Below the pieces are notes generated by a model that had not been told where the DNA came from, made no database searches, and saw only the letters and a list, made by a program, of their open reading frames with translations. The position numbers were made by a program, and so were the translations under genes. A stretch of 64,000 bases of DNA from Roseitalea sp. (GTDB lineage Bacteria > Pseudomonadota > Alphaproteobacteria > Rhizobiales > Rhizobiaceae): NCBI GenBank assembly GCA_017642895.1, contig JAEPON010000007.1:62001-126000 (forward strand), read 5' to 3'. This document shows positions 28,553 through 37,237 of the stretch, piece by piece (the stretch's first letter is position 1; the number at the start of each line of letters is the position of its first letter).

Positions 28553-28885
28553 ATGACAGCCAATGCGCAAAACGCCAAGGCGCGGCTTGCCGCACTCAAG
28601 GCCGACATAGAAACCTTCCTCGCCATGGGCGCCGACGCCAACGCGCCCGTTGAACTCGACCAGGTCGCTGTCGGTCGGCTGTCGCGCATGGACGCGATGC
28701 AGCAGCAGGCCATGGCGCAGGCTGCCGAGCGGGCGCGCCGGCGCGATCTGGTGCGCATCGAAATGGCCGAGCGCCGCATCGCCGAAGGCGAGTACGGCTT
28801 TTGCACCGAATGCGGCGAAGAGATCGCGGAAAAGCGCCTTGAAATCGATCCGATGGCCGAACGCTGCATCGCTTGCGCGCAATAG
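28553..28885 (+). CDS. TraR/DksA family zinc-finger protein
   Basis: A 110-residue DksA-like protein. An N-terminal helix-coil (LAALKADIETFLAMG) is followed by a C4 zinc finger (CTECGEEI then CIAC, 17 residues between the pairs) at the C-terminus. Such proteins bind RNA polymerase's secondary channel or act as short regulators. It is shorter than true DksA (about 140-150 residues). It is divergent from nnrU. Confidence 0.9.
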   Translation: MTANAQNAKARLAALKADIETFLAMGADANAPVELDQVAVGRLSRMDAMQQQAMAQAAERARRRDLVRIEMAERRIAEGEYGFCTECGEEIAEKRLEIDPMAERCIACAQ

Positions 28886-28900
28886 GCGCGAGGCAACAGA

Positions 28901-28960
28901 TCGAATTCGGAATTCTCCGATCGAAACCGAAACAGGCTGCTCGAAATCGGAATGCGAGCG
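28901..28960 (+). repeat. Three 20-bp direct repeats upstream of a small secreted protein gene
   Basis: The pattern TCGAA-N2-CGGAA is repeated at 28901, 28921 (CGAAA at the second half) and 28941, each starting exactly 20 bases apart. This is about two helical turns, so all copies face one side of the DNA. It resembles operator iterons for a regulator that binds direct repeats. The nearest candidate regulator is the AraC-type gene at 29330. Confidence 0.5.
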
Positions 28961-29037
28961 GCAAACGCACCCGTCCGTGCCGATCTTCATCCCGGCCCCG
29001 CAAGAGCTGCGCGGCACCAAGAGATGAGGACGCAACG

Positions 29038-29274
29038 ATGCACAAGACCTTGATCGCCACCATGACCGCTTTGGCCGTCCTGGCACCTGCCGGCGCATTC
29101 GCCGGATCGACCGCGGACGATGCGGTCCGCTATTACTCCGAAGACATCGACACACGCGCCACCGCGTCAATCGGCAAAGCGCCGACCTGCGACACGGACA
29201 CATGCGAGCTGTCCGGTGACAAGGGCCGCACCCTCTACCCGTCCGCGCCGGTGACACCGCAGTTCGGCCACTGA
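29038..29274 (+). CDS. Small secreted protein, unknown function
   Basis: A 78-residue protein with a signal peptide (MHKTLIATMTALAVLAPAGAFA, cut after AFA). The mature part is short, with two cysteines (DTDTCELSG and PTCDT) that could form a disulfide. I do not recognise the family; rhizobial genomes carry many small exported proteins like it. It follows a set of 20-bp repeats and precedes the AraC-type gene. Confidence 0.65.
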   Translation: MHKTLIATMTALAVLAPAGAFAGSTADDAVRYYSEDIDTRATASIGKAPTCDTDTCELSGDKGRTLYPSAPVTPQFGH

Positions 29275-29329
29275 CGCTCTTGCCGGCCGGGTTCTTGAAA
29301 ACGGGCCCGGCTCGGCGCACTTTGCAGTC

Positions 29330-30382
29330 ATGACGCTGTTGGACTTTGCGGAAGCCGGCGCGCGCGGCGCCTCGCTTGTCATCTGCCTCGTGCTGATGAC
29401 GCAATTGCTGGTGATCCGGCCGCGGCACGTGGCCAGCGTGATGGGCGCGCTTTTTCTCGGCGCCGCCGGCATTTATGCGATCATCGCGACGCCGGTCATG
29501 ATGGACACGCTCGGGCCGGCGCTCGTTCCGCTGAAAGCCTATGCGGTGACGGCGCCTGCCTTTTTCTGGCTGTTCGTACTGGCCATCCTGGACGATTGTT
29601 TCAGATGGCGCGCATCCATGGTCCTTGCGCCGTTCACGCTCGCCTTTCTGATGCTGATATGCCTGCCGTTTGCGGCGTTCGAACCGATCAGCCGCGTGCT
29701 GCATCTGGTCATAACGCTCGCCATGATCGCCCATCTGATGATCCGGGTGCGCGCGGCGCTTGCCACCGATCTGGTTGCGAGCCGCCTGCAATTCAGCAGA
29801 ACGCTCGCGGTGATGGTCCCGATCATCGCCGCCGCCATCGTCATCATCATCGTGCTGGAAACGATGCGGATCGAACTGGAGGCAACCGTCCGCGCCGGCA
29901 TTGCCTTCATGATCCTGGCTGTCTGCATCACGCTGGCTCTCACGCTTTCGCGGCTGCGCCTGTCGCTTGTCGAGCGCCCGGCCGGGCGGGAGCCCGAGCC
30001 TGCCTCCGACATGTCGGCGGTTGACCGCATCGACCTTGGCCGACTGCGCGATCTCATGGAGGACGGTGCCTACCTGACCGACGGATTGACGATCGGCGGA
30101 CTGGCATCGCGCATGGGGCTGCCAGAGCACCGGTTGCGCAAGCTGATCAACCAGGGACTTGGCTATCGCAATTTTGCGGCCTTCCTCAATGATCACCGCA
30201 TCCGGGAAGCACAGCGCCAACTGTCCGACCCTGCCCGCGTTCACACGCAGATCACACAGATTGCCTACCAGTTGGGCTATGGATCGCTGGCGCCATTCAA
30301 TCGCGCCTTCCGGGAGCGCGTCGGAACCAGCCCGAGCGCGTACCGGACGCAGGCGCTTGACGAAAAGCAAGACTCATCTTGA
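29330..30382 (+). CDS. Membrane-embedded AraC-type transcriptional regulator
   Basis: A 350-residue protein. The N-terminal 215 residues form about seven hydrophobic helices, and the C-terminal 100 residues are an HTH_18/AraC DNA-binding domain (LTIGGLASRMGLPEHRLRKLINQGLG, then ITQIAYQLGYGSLAPFNRAFRERVGTSP). It is therefore a membrane sensor with a DNA-binding tail, similar to the integral-membrane AraC proteins that respond to envelope or quinone signals. The signal is unknown. Confidence 0.9.
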   Translation: MTLLDFAEAGARGASLVICLVLMTQLLVIRPRHVASVMGALFLGAAGIYAIIATPVMMDTLGPALVPLKAYAVTAPAFFWLFVLAILDDCFRWRASMVLAPFTLAFLMLICLPFAAFEPISRVLHLVITLAMIAHLMIRVRAALATDLVASRLQFSRTLAVMVPIIAAAIVIIIVLETMRIELEATVRAGIAFMILAVCITLALTLSRLRLSLVERPAGREPEPASDMSAVDRIDLGRLRDLMEDGAYLTDGLTIGGLASRMGLPEHRLRKLINQGLGYRNFAAFLNDHRIREAQRQLSDPARVHTQITQIAYQLGYGSLAPFNRAFRERVGTSPSAYRTQALDEKQDSS

Positions 30383-30391
30383 CAACGTCAA
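30379..30391. promoter_or_regulatory. Palindromic operator 1 upstream of the SDR reductase
   Basis: TTGAC-AAC-GTCAA, a perfect 5-bp inverted repeat around a 3-base spacer. It overlaps the stop of the AraC-type gene (30380-30382). Its centre is 30 bp from the second copy at 30409. Confidence 0.6.
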
Positions 30392-30408
30392 ATAAAGCGC
30401 CATCTGAC

Positions 30409-30421
30409 TTGACATTGTCAA
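30409..30421. promoter_or_regulatory. Palindromic operator 2 upstream of the SDR reductase
   Basis: TTGACATTGTCAA, the same TTGAC-N3-GTCAA architecture (6-bp arms here), 17 bases before the ATG at 30438. A TetR- or MarR-type repressor would fit; none is adjacent. Confidence 0.6.
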
Positions 30422-30437
30422 TATAGAGAGCCCCCGC

Positions 30438-31463
30438 ATGACCCAACGTGTTGTCCTGACCGGCGCATCCGGCTTCATCGCCAAACATATCGTCCTGCAG
30501 CTTCTCAATGCCGGGTTCGCCGTTCACGGCACGATCCGCTCGCTGAAACGCGCCGACGAGGTTCGCGACGCGGTGCGCACGCATCTCGACGATGCAAAAG
30601 CGCTCGATCGGCTGACTTTCGCCGAACTCGATCTTTCCAGCGATGATGGCTGGAGCGATGCACTAGAGGGCGCCGACATGCTGATGCACACGGCCTCACC
30701 GTTTCCGCTGGCACAACCGAAAGACGAAGAAGAGGTGATCCGCCCGGCGGTCGATGGCACATTGCGCGCGTTGAAGGCGGCCAAGGACGCCGGCGTGAAA
30801 CGCGTCATTCTCACCTCATCGATGGTGTCGGTGATGGAAAAGGACGCGCCCGACAATGGCACCGCCTACACGGCCGCCGACTGGAGCGATGTCAATTCGG
30901 CCCGCATCAACCCCTATGGCAAGTCGAAGACGCTCGCCGAACGGGCCGCCTGGGATTTTGTCGCAAATGAAGCGCCCGACATGGAACTGACCGCGATCAA
31001 TCCGGGCCTGGTGCTCGGCCCGGCGCTTGATGCGCATTACGGCACATCGTTGGGCGTGGTGGAGCGTGTTCTGGCCGCCAAGGACCCGATGTTGCCCAAT
31101 TTCGGGCTGCCGGCAGTGGATGTGCGCGATGTGGCCGACATGCATGTCCAGGCGCTGTCGATGCCGGCCTCCATCGGCAAGCGGCTGATCGCGGTTTCCG
31201 ACTTCATCTGGTTCCCGGAAATTGCCGACATGCTGGCCAAGGCCTATCCAGACCGCAAGATCACCACGCGGCGCGCGCCCAATTTCGCGATCCGGCTGAT
31301 GGCGCTTTTCGATTCGGAGATACGAACGATCGCGCCCAATCTCGATGTGCACAAGCAGATCGACAACAGTGAAACGCGATCGGTTCTGGCAATGGATTTT
31401 CGCCCGGTGGAAGAGGCCGTGCGCGCGTCCGCCGAGAGCATTGTCGCACACGGCAAGGGCTGA
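30438..31463 (+). CDS. NAD(P)-dependent SDR reductase, dihydroflavonol reductase-like
   Basis: A 341-residue extended SDR. The N-terminal nucleotide fold has TGASGFIAKHIVLQLL, and the catalytic Ser (SSMVSV) is near residue 130. The YxxxK motif is NPYGKSKTLAE near 160. This is the aldehyde reductase/DFR-like group. The substrate is unknown, perhaps a ketone or aldehyde. Two palindromes just upstream suggest induction by a small effector. Confidence 0.87.
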   Translation: MTQRVVLTGASGFIAKHIVLQLLNAGFAVHGTIRSLKRADEVRDAVRTHLDDAKALDRLTFAELDLSSDDGWSDALEGADMLMHTASPFPLAQPKDEEEVIRPAVDGTLRALKAAKDAGVKRVILTSSMVSVMEKDAPDNGTAYTAADWSDVNSARINPYGKSKTLAERAAWDFVANEAPDMELTAINPGLVLGPALDAHYGTSLGVVERVLAAKDPMLPNFGLPAVDVRDVADMHVQALSMPASIGKRLIAVSDFIWFPEIADMLAKAYPDRKITTRRAPNFAIRLMALFDSEIRTIAPNLDVHKQIDNSETRSVLAMDFRPVEEAVRASAESIVAHGKG

Positions 31464-31469
31464 GCCGTT

Positions 31470-31515
31470 CCGCCATCGCGGGGCGGCGTCAATGCCGGAC
31501 AGCGGACGATGGCGG
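31470..31515 (+). terminator. Possible hairpin between the convergent reductase and fdsA
   Basis: Arms CCGCCATCG (31470-31478) and CGATGGCGG (31507-31515) pair perfectly over 9 bp with a 28-base loop. It follows the reductase stop at 31463. There is no strong T-tract, so its efficiency is uncertain. Confidence 0.35.
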
Positions 31516-31551
31516 GGCTTTCCGGCGCCGCTCGGCCGATGACAAAACGCT

Positions 31552-34347
31552 CTACTCCGCCGCCTCGACCTCTCCCGCCCGCGTTACCCGGGCGGCGCAG
31601 TATTTGAACTCGGGGATCTTTCCGAACGGGTCGAGCTGCGGGTTGGTCAGCACGTTGGCCGGGCTTTCATTGAAGCAGAAGGGCATGAACACCATGCCGT
31701 CGGCCACCTCACGGTCGGCGCGCAGCACGGCCTGGATCGTGCCGCGCCGTGTCTCGACGGCGATCATCTCGCCGACCCGAAAGCCGTGCCGGTCGATCTC
31801 GCGCGGGTTCATGGCGGCGATGCCTTCGGGCTCGATGTCATCGAGCACCGATGCGCGGCGGGTCATTGCGCCGGTGTGCCAGTGCTCCAGAAGACGGCCC
31901 GTTGTCAGTACCAGCGGGAATTCGTCGTCCGGCACCTCGTCCGGCGGACGCAGATCGGCCGGCACCAGCCTGCCACGCCCGTCAGCGGTCGGAAAACCGT
32001 TCGAGAAGATGATCTCGTTGCCGAACCCGCCGGGCTCGTCCACCGGATAGGTGACGCAATCCTCGGCCTCGAGCCGCGCCCAGGAGATATGTTTGAGCGA
32101 GGGCATGACCGAGGCCATTTCGGTGTAGATATCGCCGACACCATCATAGGACCAGTCGAGACCGATGCGGCCCGCCAGATCGACGATCAATTCCCAGTCC
32201 TGACGCGCCTCACCGGGCGGGTCGAGCGCGGGCCGGCCGATCTGAACCTGCCGGTTGGTGTTGGTGAAAGTGCCGAGCTTTTCGGCGTGGGCCGACGCCG
32301 GCAGCACCACGTCCGCGTGCCAGCAGGTCTCGGTCAGGAAAATGTCCTGAACGACAAGATGATCGAGCTTGGCGAGCGCGGCGCGCGCATGGTGTTGGTC
32401 GGGATCGGACATGGCCGGGTTCTCGCCCATGATGTACATGCCGCGCACGTCGCCGGCATGGATCGCGTCCATGATCTCGACAACCGTCAGCCCGCGCTTG
32501 GGATCGAGCGAACGTCCCCAGAAATCCTCCATCGAGGCGCGCACGTCCGGGTTCTCGACGAGCCGATAGTCCGGATACATCATCGGGATCAAACCGGCAT
32601 CGGAGGCGCCCTGCACATTGTTCTGGCCGCGCAGCGGATGCAGCCCCGTGCCCGGCCGGCCGACATGGCCAGTGATCAGCGCCAGCGCGATCAGGCCGCG
32701 CGAATTGTCGGTGCCGTGCGTGTGCTGGGAGATGCCCATGCCCCAGAAGATGATCGAACGCTCCGCCTTTGCGTAGGTCCGGGCGACATCGCGCAGCATG
32801 TCAGCGGGCACGCCGCAGACGTCGCTCATGGCTTCGGGCGAAAAATTCTTCACCTTGTCGCGAAGCGCTGCGAAACCATCGACATTGGCCTGGATGTACT
32901 GCTCATCATAGAGCTTTTCGTCGATGATGACGTGCAGAAGCGCGTTGAGCAGGGCGACATCGGAGCCGGGCGTGAACTCGACCGGGTGCGAAGCGTGGCG
33001 CATCAGATCCTGCTTGCGCGGGTCGATGACGATGAGCTTCTTGCCCTTTTTGACGGCCTGCTTGAAATAGGTCGCCGCGACCGGGTGGTTGGTGGTCGGC
33101 CTCGCGCCGATCACGATGATGCAGTCGGCCTTCATGGCATCGTTGAAGGGCGCGGACACCGCGCCGGAGCCGACGCCTTCCAGAAGCGCGGCCACGGAAG
33201 ATGCGTGGCACAGGCGCGTGCAGTGATCGACATTGTTGGTGCCGAAGCCCTGCCGCACCAGCTTCTGGAACAGATAGGCCTCTTCGTTCGAGCCCTTGGC
33301 CGAGCCGAAGCCGGCGAGCGCGCCACCGCCACGCTCATCGCGGATTGTGACCAGGCCGGAGGCGGCGCGCTCCATCGCCTCGTTCCATGACGCTTCGCGG
33401 AAGATGTCGGAGACCTGCATGAAGCGCATGTCGATGTCGCCCGCCTTGGGCGCGTCGTCGCGGCGGATCAACGGCTTGGTCAGCCGCTCCGGGCTCATGA
33501 CATAGTCAAAGCCGAACCGGCCCTTGACGCAGAGGCGGTTCTCGTTGGCAGGTCCGTCGCGCCCGTCCACCTGGACGATGCGGTTGTCCTTGACATTCAC
33601 AGTGGTCTGGCAGCCGACGCCGCAGAAGGGACACACCGAGTCGACCGACTTGTCGAATTCAGCGATGGCGCGGGTGCGGCCTGCCTCGTCCATCAGCGTC
33701 TTTTCATAGAGCGCGCCGGTCGGGCAAGCCTGAACGCATTCGCCGCAGGTCACGCAGGTCGATAGCCCCATCGGATCGTGGATATCGAAGACGGGAACGG
33801 CATGATGGCCGCGCTCGCCCATGCCGATCACATCGTTGACCTGCACTTCGCGGCAGGCGCGCACGCACAGACCGCAGGCGATGCAACTGTCGAGATTGAC
33901 CGCTATGGCCGGGTTGGTGATGTCGTGGATGGCGGCGTCATGGTGGCCATCCCCGAACTTCGACGGCAACCGCTCCGAGCCGGCAATGCCCATCGTTTCC
34001 GCCCAGTGCCAGAAGGCGGATTGATCATCCGGGCTTTTGTCGCGCGCGGGCATGTCGGCGGCGAGCATTTCGAACACCATGCGTCGCGCGCTGTCGGCGC
34101 GGCCGGTATCGGTGCGCACGACCATGCCTTCGGCGGGCTTGCGGATGCAGGATGCGGCCAGCGTGCGCTCGCCTTCGATCTCGACCATGCAGGCACGGCA
34201 ATTGCCGTCCGGCCGGTAGCCGGGCTTGTCGAGATGGCACAGATGCGGAATGCGGGTGCCTTCGCGTTTTGCGACCTGCCAGATCGTCTCGCCCGCCTGG
34301 GCGCTGACGGATTTGCCGTCCAGTGTGAAACCAACCGTCTCCGTCAA
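31552..34347 (-). CDS. fdsA: NAD-dependent formate dehydrogenase alpha subunit (FdsA type)
   Basis: A 931-residue Mo-bis-MGD enzyme oxidising formate to CO2. Domains in order: N-terminal 2Fe-2S (HLCHLDK, GNCRACMVEIEG near residues 37-55), a His-Cys cluster region, two 4Fe-4S (CIACGLCVRAC, CVTCGECVQAC), a Mo-domain 4Fe-4S (CPFCGVGC near 240), the catalytic Cys in TRLCHASSVA near 380, and the C-terminal MGD domain. The start overlaps the LysE gene by ATGA. No fdsC/fdhD or fdsD is in the window. Confidence 0.95.
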   Translation of the reverse strand: MTETVGFTLDGKSVSAQAGETIWQVAKREGTRIPHLCHLDKPGYRPDGNCRACMVEIEGERTLAASCIRKPAEGMVVRTDTGRADSARRMVFEMLAADMPARDKSPDDQSAFWHWAETMGIAGSERLPSKFGDGHHDAAIHDITNPAIAVNLDSCIACGLCVRACREVQVNDVIGMGERGHHAVPVFDIHDPMGLSTCVTCGECVQACPTGALYEKTLMDEAGRTRAIAEFDKSVDSVCPFCGVGCQTTVNVKDNRIVQVDGRDGPANENRLCVKGRFGFDYVMSPERLTKPLIRRDDAPKAGDIDMRFMQVSDIFREASWNEAMERAASGLVTIRDERGGGALAGFGSAKGSNEEAYLFQKLVRQGFGTNNVDHCTRLCHASSVAALLEGVGSGAVSAPFNDAMKADCIIVIGARPTTNHPVAATYFKQAVKKGKKLIVIDPRKQDLMRHASHPVEFTPGSDVALLNALLHVIIDEKLYDEQYIQANVDGFAALRDKVKNFSPEAMSDVCGVPADMLRDVARTYAKAERSIIFWGMGISQHTHGTDNSRGLIALALITGHVGRPGTGLHPLRGQNNVQGASDAGLIPMMYPDYRLVENPDVRASMEDFWGRSLDPKRGLTVVEIMDAIHAGDVRGMYIMGENPAMSDPDQHHARAALAKLDHLVVQDIFLTETCWHADVVLPASAHAEKLGTFTNTNRQVQIGRPALDPPGEARQDWELIVDLAGRIGLDWSYDGVGDIYTEMASVMPSLKHISWARLEAEDCVTYPVDEPGGFGNEIIFSNGFPTADGRGRLVPADLRPPDEVPDDEFPLVLTTGRLLEHWHTGAMTRRASVLDDIEPEGIAAMNPREIDRHGFRVGEMIAVETRRGTIQAVLRADREVADGMVFMPFCFNESPANVLTNPQLDPFGKIPEFKYCAARVTRAGEVEAAE

Positions 34348-34979
34348 GACCGCATCTCCCGAATTCCGTCAACCAGCAGCCGCCCGCCCAGGGCACCGAA
34401 GGCGGCACCGAACGCCGCTTCGATCCAGCGTGCAAAACGGCTGTAGCTTCGCGCGGCCAAGCCTGTCGAGAACAACAGCGCATAGCCGCCATAGATGATG
34501 AGGCCCGACAGAGCGCCGACAGGCCCAAAGGCCAGCACCTGCGCGGGGCTCAGTCCGGCGCCGAAGAGAAATGTCGCGACCGCTGCCCACATCATCACCG
34601 CCTTTGGGTTTGTCAGAAGCACCAGAAAACCGCGCAGCCAGGCCCGCTCGTTCGACAAGGGTTGCCGCGCTGCCCGGATCGATCCGGGCTTGCCGGCGAT
34701 CGCGGCGCGCACACCCTTTATGGCGAGCCACAAAAGATAGCCGCCACCGACGACGCGCATCGCCGTCAGGGAATGGGGGAACCATTCCAAAACCGTGGCC
34801 AAGCCATAGGCGGTTGCCAGCGACCAGACGAGCATGCCGGACGACACGCCGGCAACAACAAACAAACCCGCGCGGCGACCTTGCGCCAAGGAAACCGATG
34901 CCACGGCGATCAGGTTCGGTCCCGGAGACGCCTGCGCGGCGATCACGCCGGCAAGGGTCAGAAGATAGGCTTCAAGCAT
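34344..34979 (-). CDS. LysE family transporter
   Basis: A 211-residue protein with six hydrophobic helices and the family start MLEAYLLTLAGVIAAQASPGPNLIAVAS (ASPGPN motif). The LysE/RhtB family exports amino acids or small metabolites. It lies inside the formate dehydrogenase operon, ATGA-overlapping fdsA and 3 bases after the Spy-like gene. Transported substrate unknown; export of a formate-pathway intermediate or an amino acid is possible. Confidence 0.85.
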   Translation of the reverse strand: MLEAYLLTLAGVIAAQASPGPNLIAVASVSLAQGRRAGLFVVAGVSSGMLVWSLATAYGLATVLEWFPHSLTAMRVVGGGYLLWLAIKGVRAAIAGKPGSIRAARQPLSNERAWLRGFLVLLTNPKAVMMWAAVATFLFGAGLSPAQVLAFGPVGALSGLIIYGGYALLFSTGLAARSYSRFARWIEAAFGAAFGALGGRLLVDGIREMRS

Positions 34980-34982
34980 CGT

Positions 34983-35555
34983 TCAATGGCCTCCATGACC
35001 ATGGCGCCCATCCCCATAGCCACGCAGAGCGGCGTACTGTGCTTTCTGATCAACTGTCAGCAGCGGTGTGATGTCCAGATGCGCGGACAAATGAACCTGT
35101 CGCAAGGCAACGCGGGCATTTTCGGCCTCCTCGAGCAGTTCCCGCAATCTGCCTGGCGGCATCGCACCGCTCCTGAAAGCAATATCAAGCGCCGCCTCAG
35201 CCGCAATCAATTGCGCGCCCAGAGCCTTGGCATCCGTCTTCATGGCGTCAAACGAAGCCTGGATCGCCTGCTGCTGTCCGGGTTCCAGCGCAAGTTCGTC
35301 CGTGAGTTCGAGAACATGCGCCGGGCCGGGGTAACCGTTCAATTCGGCCGGTTTTGCAAGCCCCCAACCTTCGCCGGCTTCGATCTGACGGATATCGTCG
35401 GGCGACAGACTGGAAATCGTCCTGGAATCCTGCCCGTGATAGGGCTGGTGCGTGTTCGACCCATACACGGACGAAACAAGCAGCGGCTGCACGATCAATC
35501 CAACACCGATGCCGACCACCAACGCGATGATCGCGGAAAAGATTGAACGGGTCAT
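34983..35555 (-). CDS. Periplasmic Spy/CpxP/heavy-metal-sensor-like protein
   Basis: A 190-residue protein with one N-terminal membrane anchor (FSAIIALVVGIGVGLIVQPLL), then a helical periplasmic domain. It has the long-helix pattern with LTDELALEPGQQQAI and LTVDQKAQYAALRG (an LTxxQ-like motif) of the Spy/CpxP/CnrR family. The tail GDGRHGHGGH could bind metal. It overlaps fdsGB by ATGA. It may chaperone or sense metal near the Mo enzyme operon; this is inference. Confidence 0.75.
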   Translation of the reverse strand: MTRSIFSAIIALVVGIGVGLIVQPLLVSSVYGSNTHQPYHGQDSRTISSLSPDDIRQIEAGEGWGLAKPAELNGYPGPAHVLELTDELALEPGQQQAIQASFDAMKTDAKALGAQLIAAEAALDIAFRSGAMPPGRLRELLEEAENARVALRQVHLSAHLDITPLLTVDQKAQYAALRGYGDGRHGHGGH

Positions 35556-37237
35556 GGCAGATCCTCCCGGAAATGGGTCAGCAGATGGTTGACCGGGTTG
35601 GGCGCGGCCTGGCCAAGGCCGCAGATGGACGCATCGCGCATCACCTGTTCCAGATCGCGGATCGTGCCTTCATCGAGCGGACCATCCTGCGACAGAAGCC
35701 GCACCAGTTTCTCGGTGCCGCCGCGGCACGGCGTGCACTGGCCGCAGCTTTCATGGGCGAAGAATTTCATCAGGTTGAGCGTCACGTCGCGGATATCGTC
35801 CTTGTCCGACAGGATGACGACCGCATGGCTGCCAACGAACGCGCCATGACGGAACAAGGTATCGCCGAAATCGAGCGGGATATCATCCATCGAGGCCGGC
35901 AGGATGCCGCCCGACGCACCGCCCGGCAGGTAGGCCTTGAAGCTGTGGCCGTCGGCCATGCCGCCGCAATACTCGTCGATCAGTTCGCGCACGGTGACAC
36001 CGGCCGGCGCGAGCTTGACGCCCGGCTCCCTGACGCGGCCGGAGACCGACCATGAACGCGGGCCGGGGTGGCCCTGATTGCCTTGTGCGGCGAACCAGTC
36101 CGCCCCGTTTTCGACAATGTCGCGGATCCAGTGGAGCGTTTCGACATTGTGGTTCAGCGTCGGTCGGCCGAACAGGCCCACTTCGGCGATATAGGGCGGA
36201 CGATGGCGCGGCAGACCGCGCTTGCCCTCGATCGATTCGATCATCGCCGACTCTTCGCCGCAGATATAGGCGCCGGCGCCGCGCCGCATTTCGATGAAGC
36301 CGGGCGCGCACAGGCCCGCCTCCTCGAGCGCGGCGATCTCGGTCCGTAGGATTTCGAGAACGGCCGGATATTCGTCGCGCATGTAAAGATAGATGCGCTC
36401 CGCCTCGATCGTGTGGGCGGCGATCAGCGCGCCCTCCAGCATCCGGTGCGGATCGCTTTCGAGGTGAAACCGGTCCTTGAAGGTGCCCGGTTCGCCCTCA
36501 TCACCATTGATCGTCATCAGGCGCGGGCCGGGATAGGAGCGCACGAAACCCCATTTCCTGCCGGCCGGGAAGCCTGCGCCGCCCAGCCCTTTCAAACTGG
36601 CGCCCGAGAGCGTTTCCATCAGCGTTTCGGCATCGAGATCGCCGCTGCGCACGCGGTCCCAGACCTGATAGCCGCCGAACTCAAGATAGGCATGCAGCGG
36701 GATGTAGTCGGGCATGGCGACATCAAATTCGCCGGTCTCGGCCATTTGGAGCAGGTCGGTGGCGTTTGCATGATCGACCTCACGGTCGCCGATGCGGGCA
36801 GCGGGCGCGGTGGCGCAACGGCCCATGCAGGGCGCGCGCAGCACACGGATGGTCGCGGGATCGGCATCGCGCTCAAGCGCGGCTATCAATTCCTCGCTGC
36901 CCGCCAGCATGCAGGAGATTGACTCGCAGACGCGGACCGTCAGCGGTGCCGGTTTGTCTTCGCCTTCCCTGACCACATCGAAATGGTCGTAAAAGGAGGC
37001 GACTTCATAGATCTCCGCCTGGCTGAGGCGCATTTCCTCGGCCAGCGCACGCAGGTGGCGCGCTTCAAGGCAGCCATATGTGTCCTGGATGGCGTGCAGA
37101 TGCTCGATCAGAAGATCGCGGCGGCGCGGCATGTCGCCCAGCGCCGAACGCACCTCGTCCAGCGCCGTGTCTTCGAGCTGTCGACCCTTGGGCAAATGCG
37201 ATCTGCGGCGCTTGGGCAAGGGCTGCATCTGGTTCAT
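35552..37237 (-). CDS. fdsB: Fused formate dehydrogenase gamma-beta subunit (FdsG-FdsB)
   Basis: A 561-residue fusion. Residues 30-160 are NuoE/FdsG-like with a 2Fe-2S set (CESISC, then CMGRC). Residues 200-550 are NuoF/FdsB-like: the FMN-binding GLGGAGFPAGRKW, NGDEGEPGTFKDR, the ICGEESAM region and the 4Fe-4S motif CGQCTPCRGG, then CGLG near the end. In characterised FDHs these are separate subunits. The ATG at 37237 is chosen for a GGAGG 11 bases upstream. It transfers electrons from fdsA to NAD+. Confidence 0.92.
   Translation of the reverse strand: MNQMQPLPKRRRSHLPKGRQLEDTALDEVRSALGDMPRRRDLLIEHLHAIQDTYGCLEARHLRALAEEMRLSQAEIYEVASFYDHFDVVREGEDKPAPLTVRVCESISCMLAGSEELIAALERDADPATIRVLRAPCMGRCATAPAARIGDREVDHANATDLLQMAETGEFDVAMPDYIPLHAYLEFGGYQVWDRVRSGDLDAETLMETLSGASLKGLGGAGFPAGRKWGFVRSYPGPRLMTINGDEGEPGTFKDRFHLESDPHRMLEGALIAAHTIEAERIYLYMRDEYPAVLEILRTEIAALEEAGLCAPGFIEMRRGAGAYICGEESAMIESIEGKRGLPRHRPPYIAEVGLFGRPTLNHNVETLHWIRDIVENGADWFAAQGNQGHPGPRSWSVSGRVREPGVKLAPAGVTVRELIDEYCGGMADGHSFKAYLPGGASGGILPASMDDIPLDFGDTLFRHGAFVGSHAVVILSDKDDIRDVTLNLMKFFAHESCGQCTPCRGGTEKLVRLLSQDGPLDEGTIRDLEQVMRDASICGLGQAAPNPVNHLLTHFREDLP

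Noticed and set aside
28496..30370. 624-residue open frame on the minus strand
   Set aside because: It covers the DksA-like, small secreted and AraC-type genes, which have strong motifs; composition is His/Arg/Gln-rich shadow type.
30379..30410. Sigma-70 promoter using the first TTGACA
   Set aside because: At 17 bases downstream there is only ATCTGA, a poor -10; the dyad symmetry suggests an operator instead.
31786..33390. 534-residue open frame opposite fdsA
   Set aside because: Shadow of a gene with diagnostic cluster motifs.
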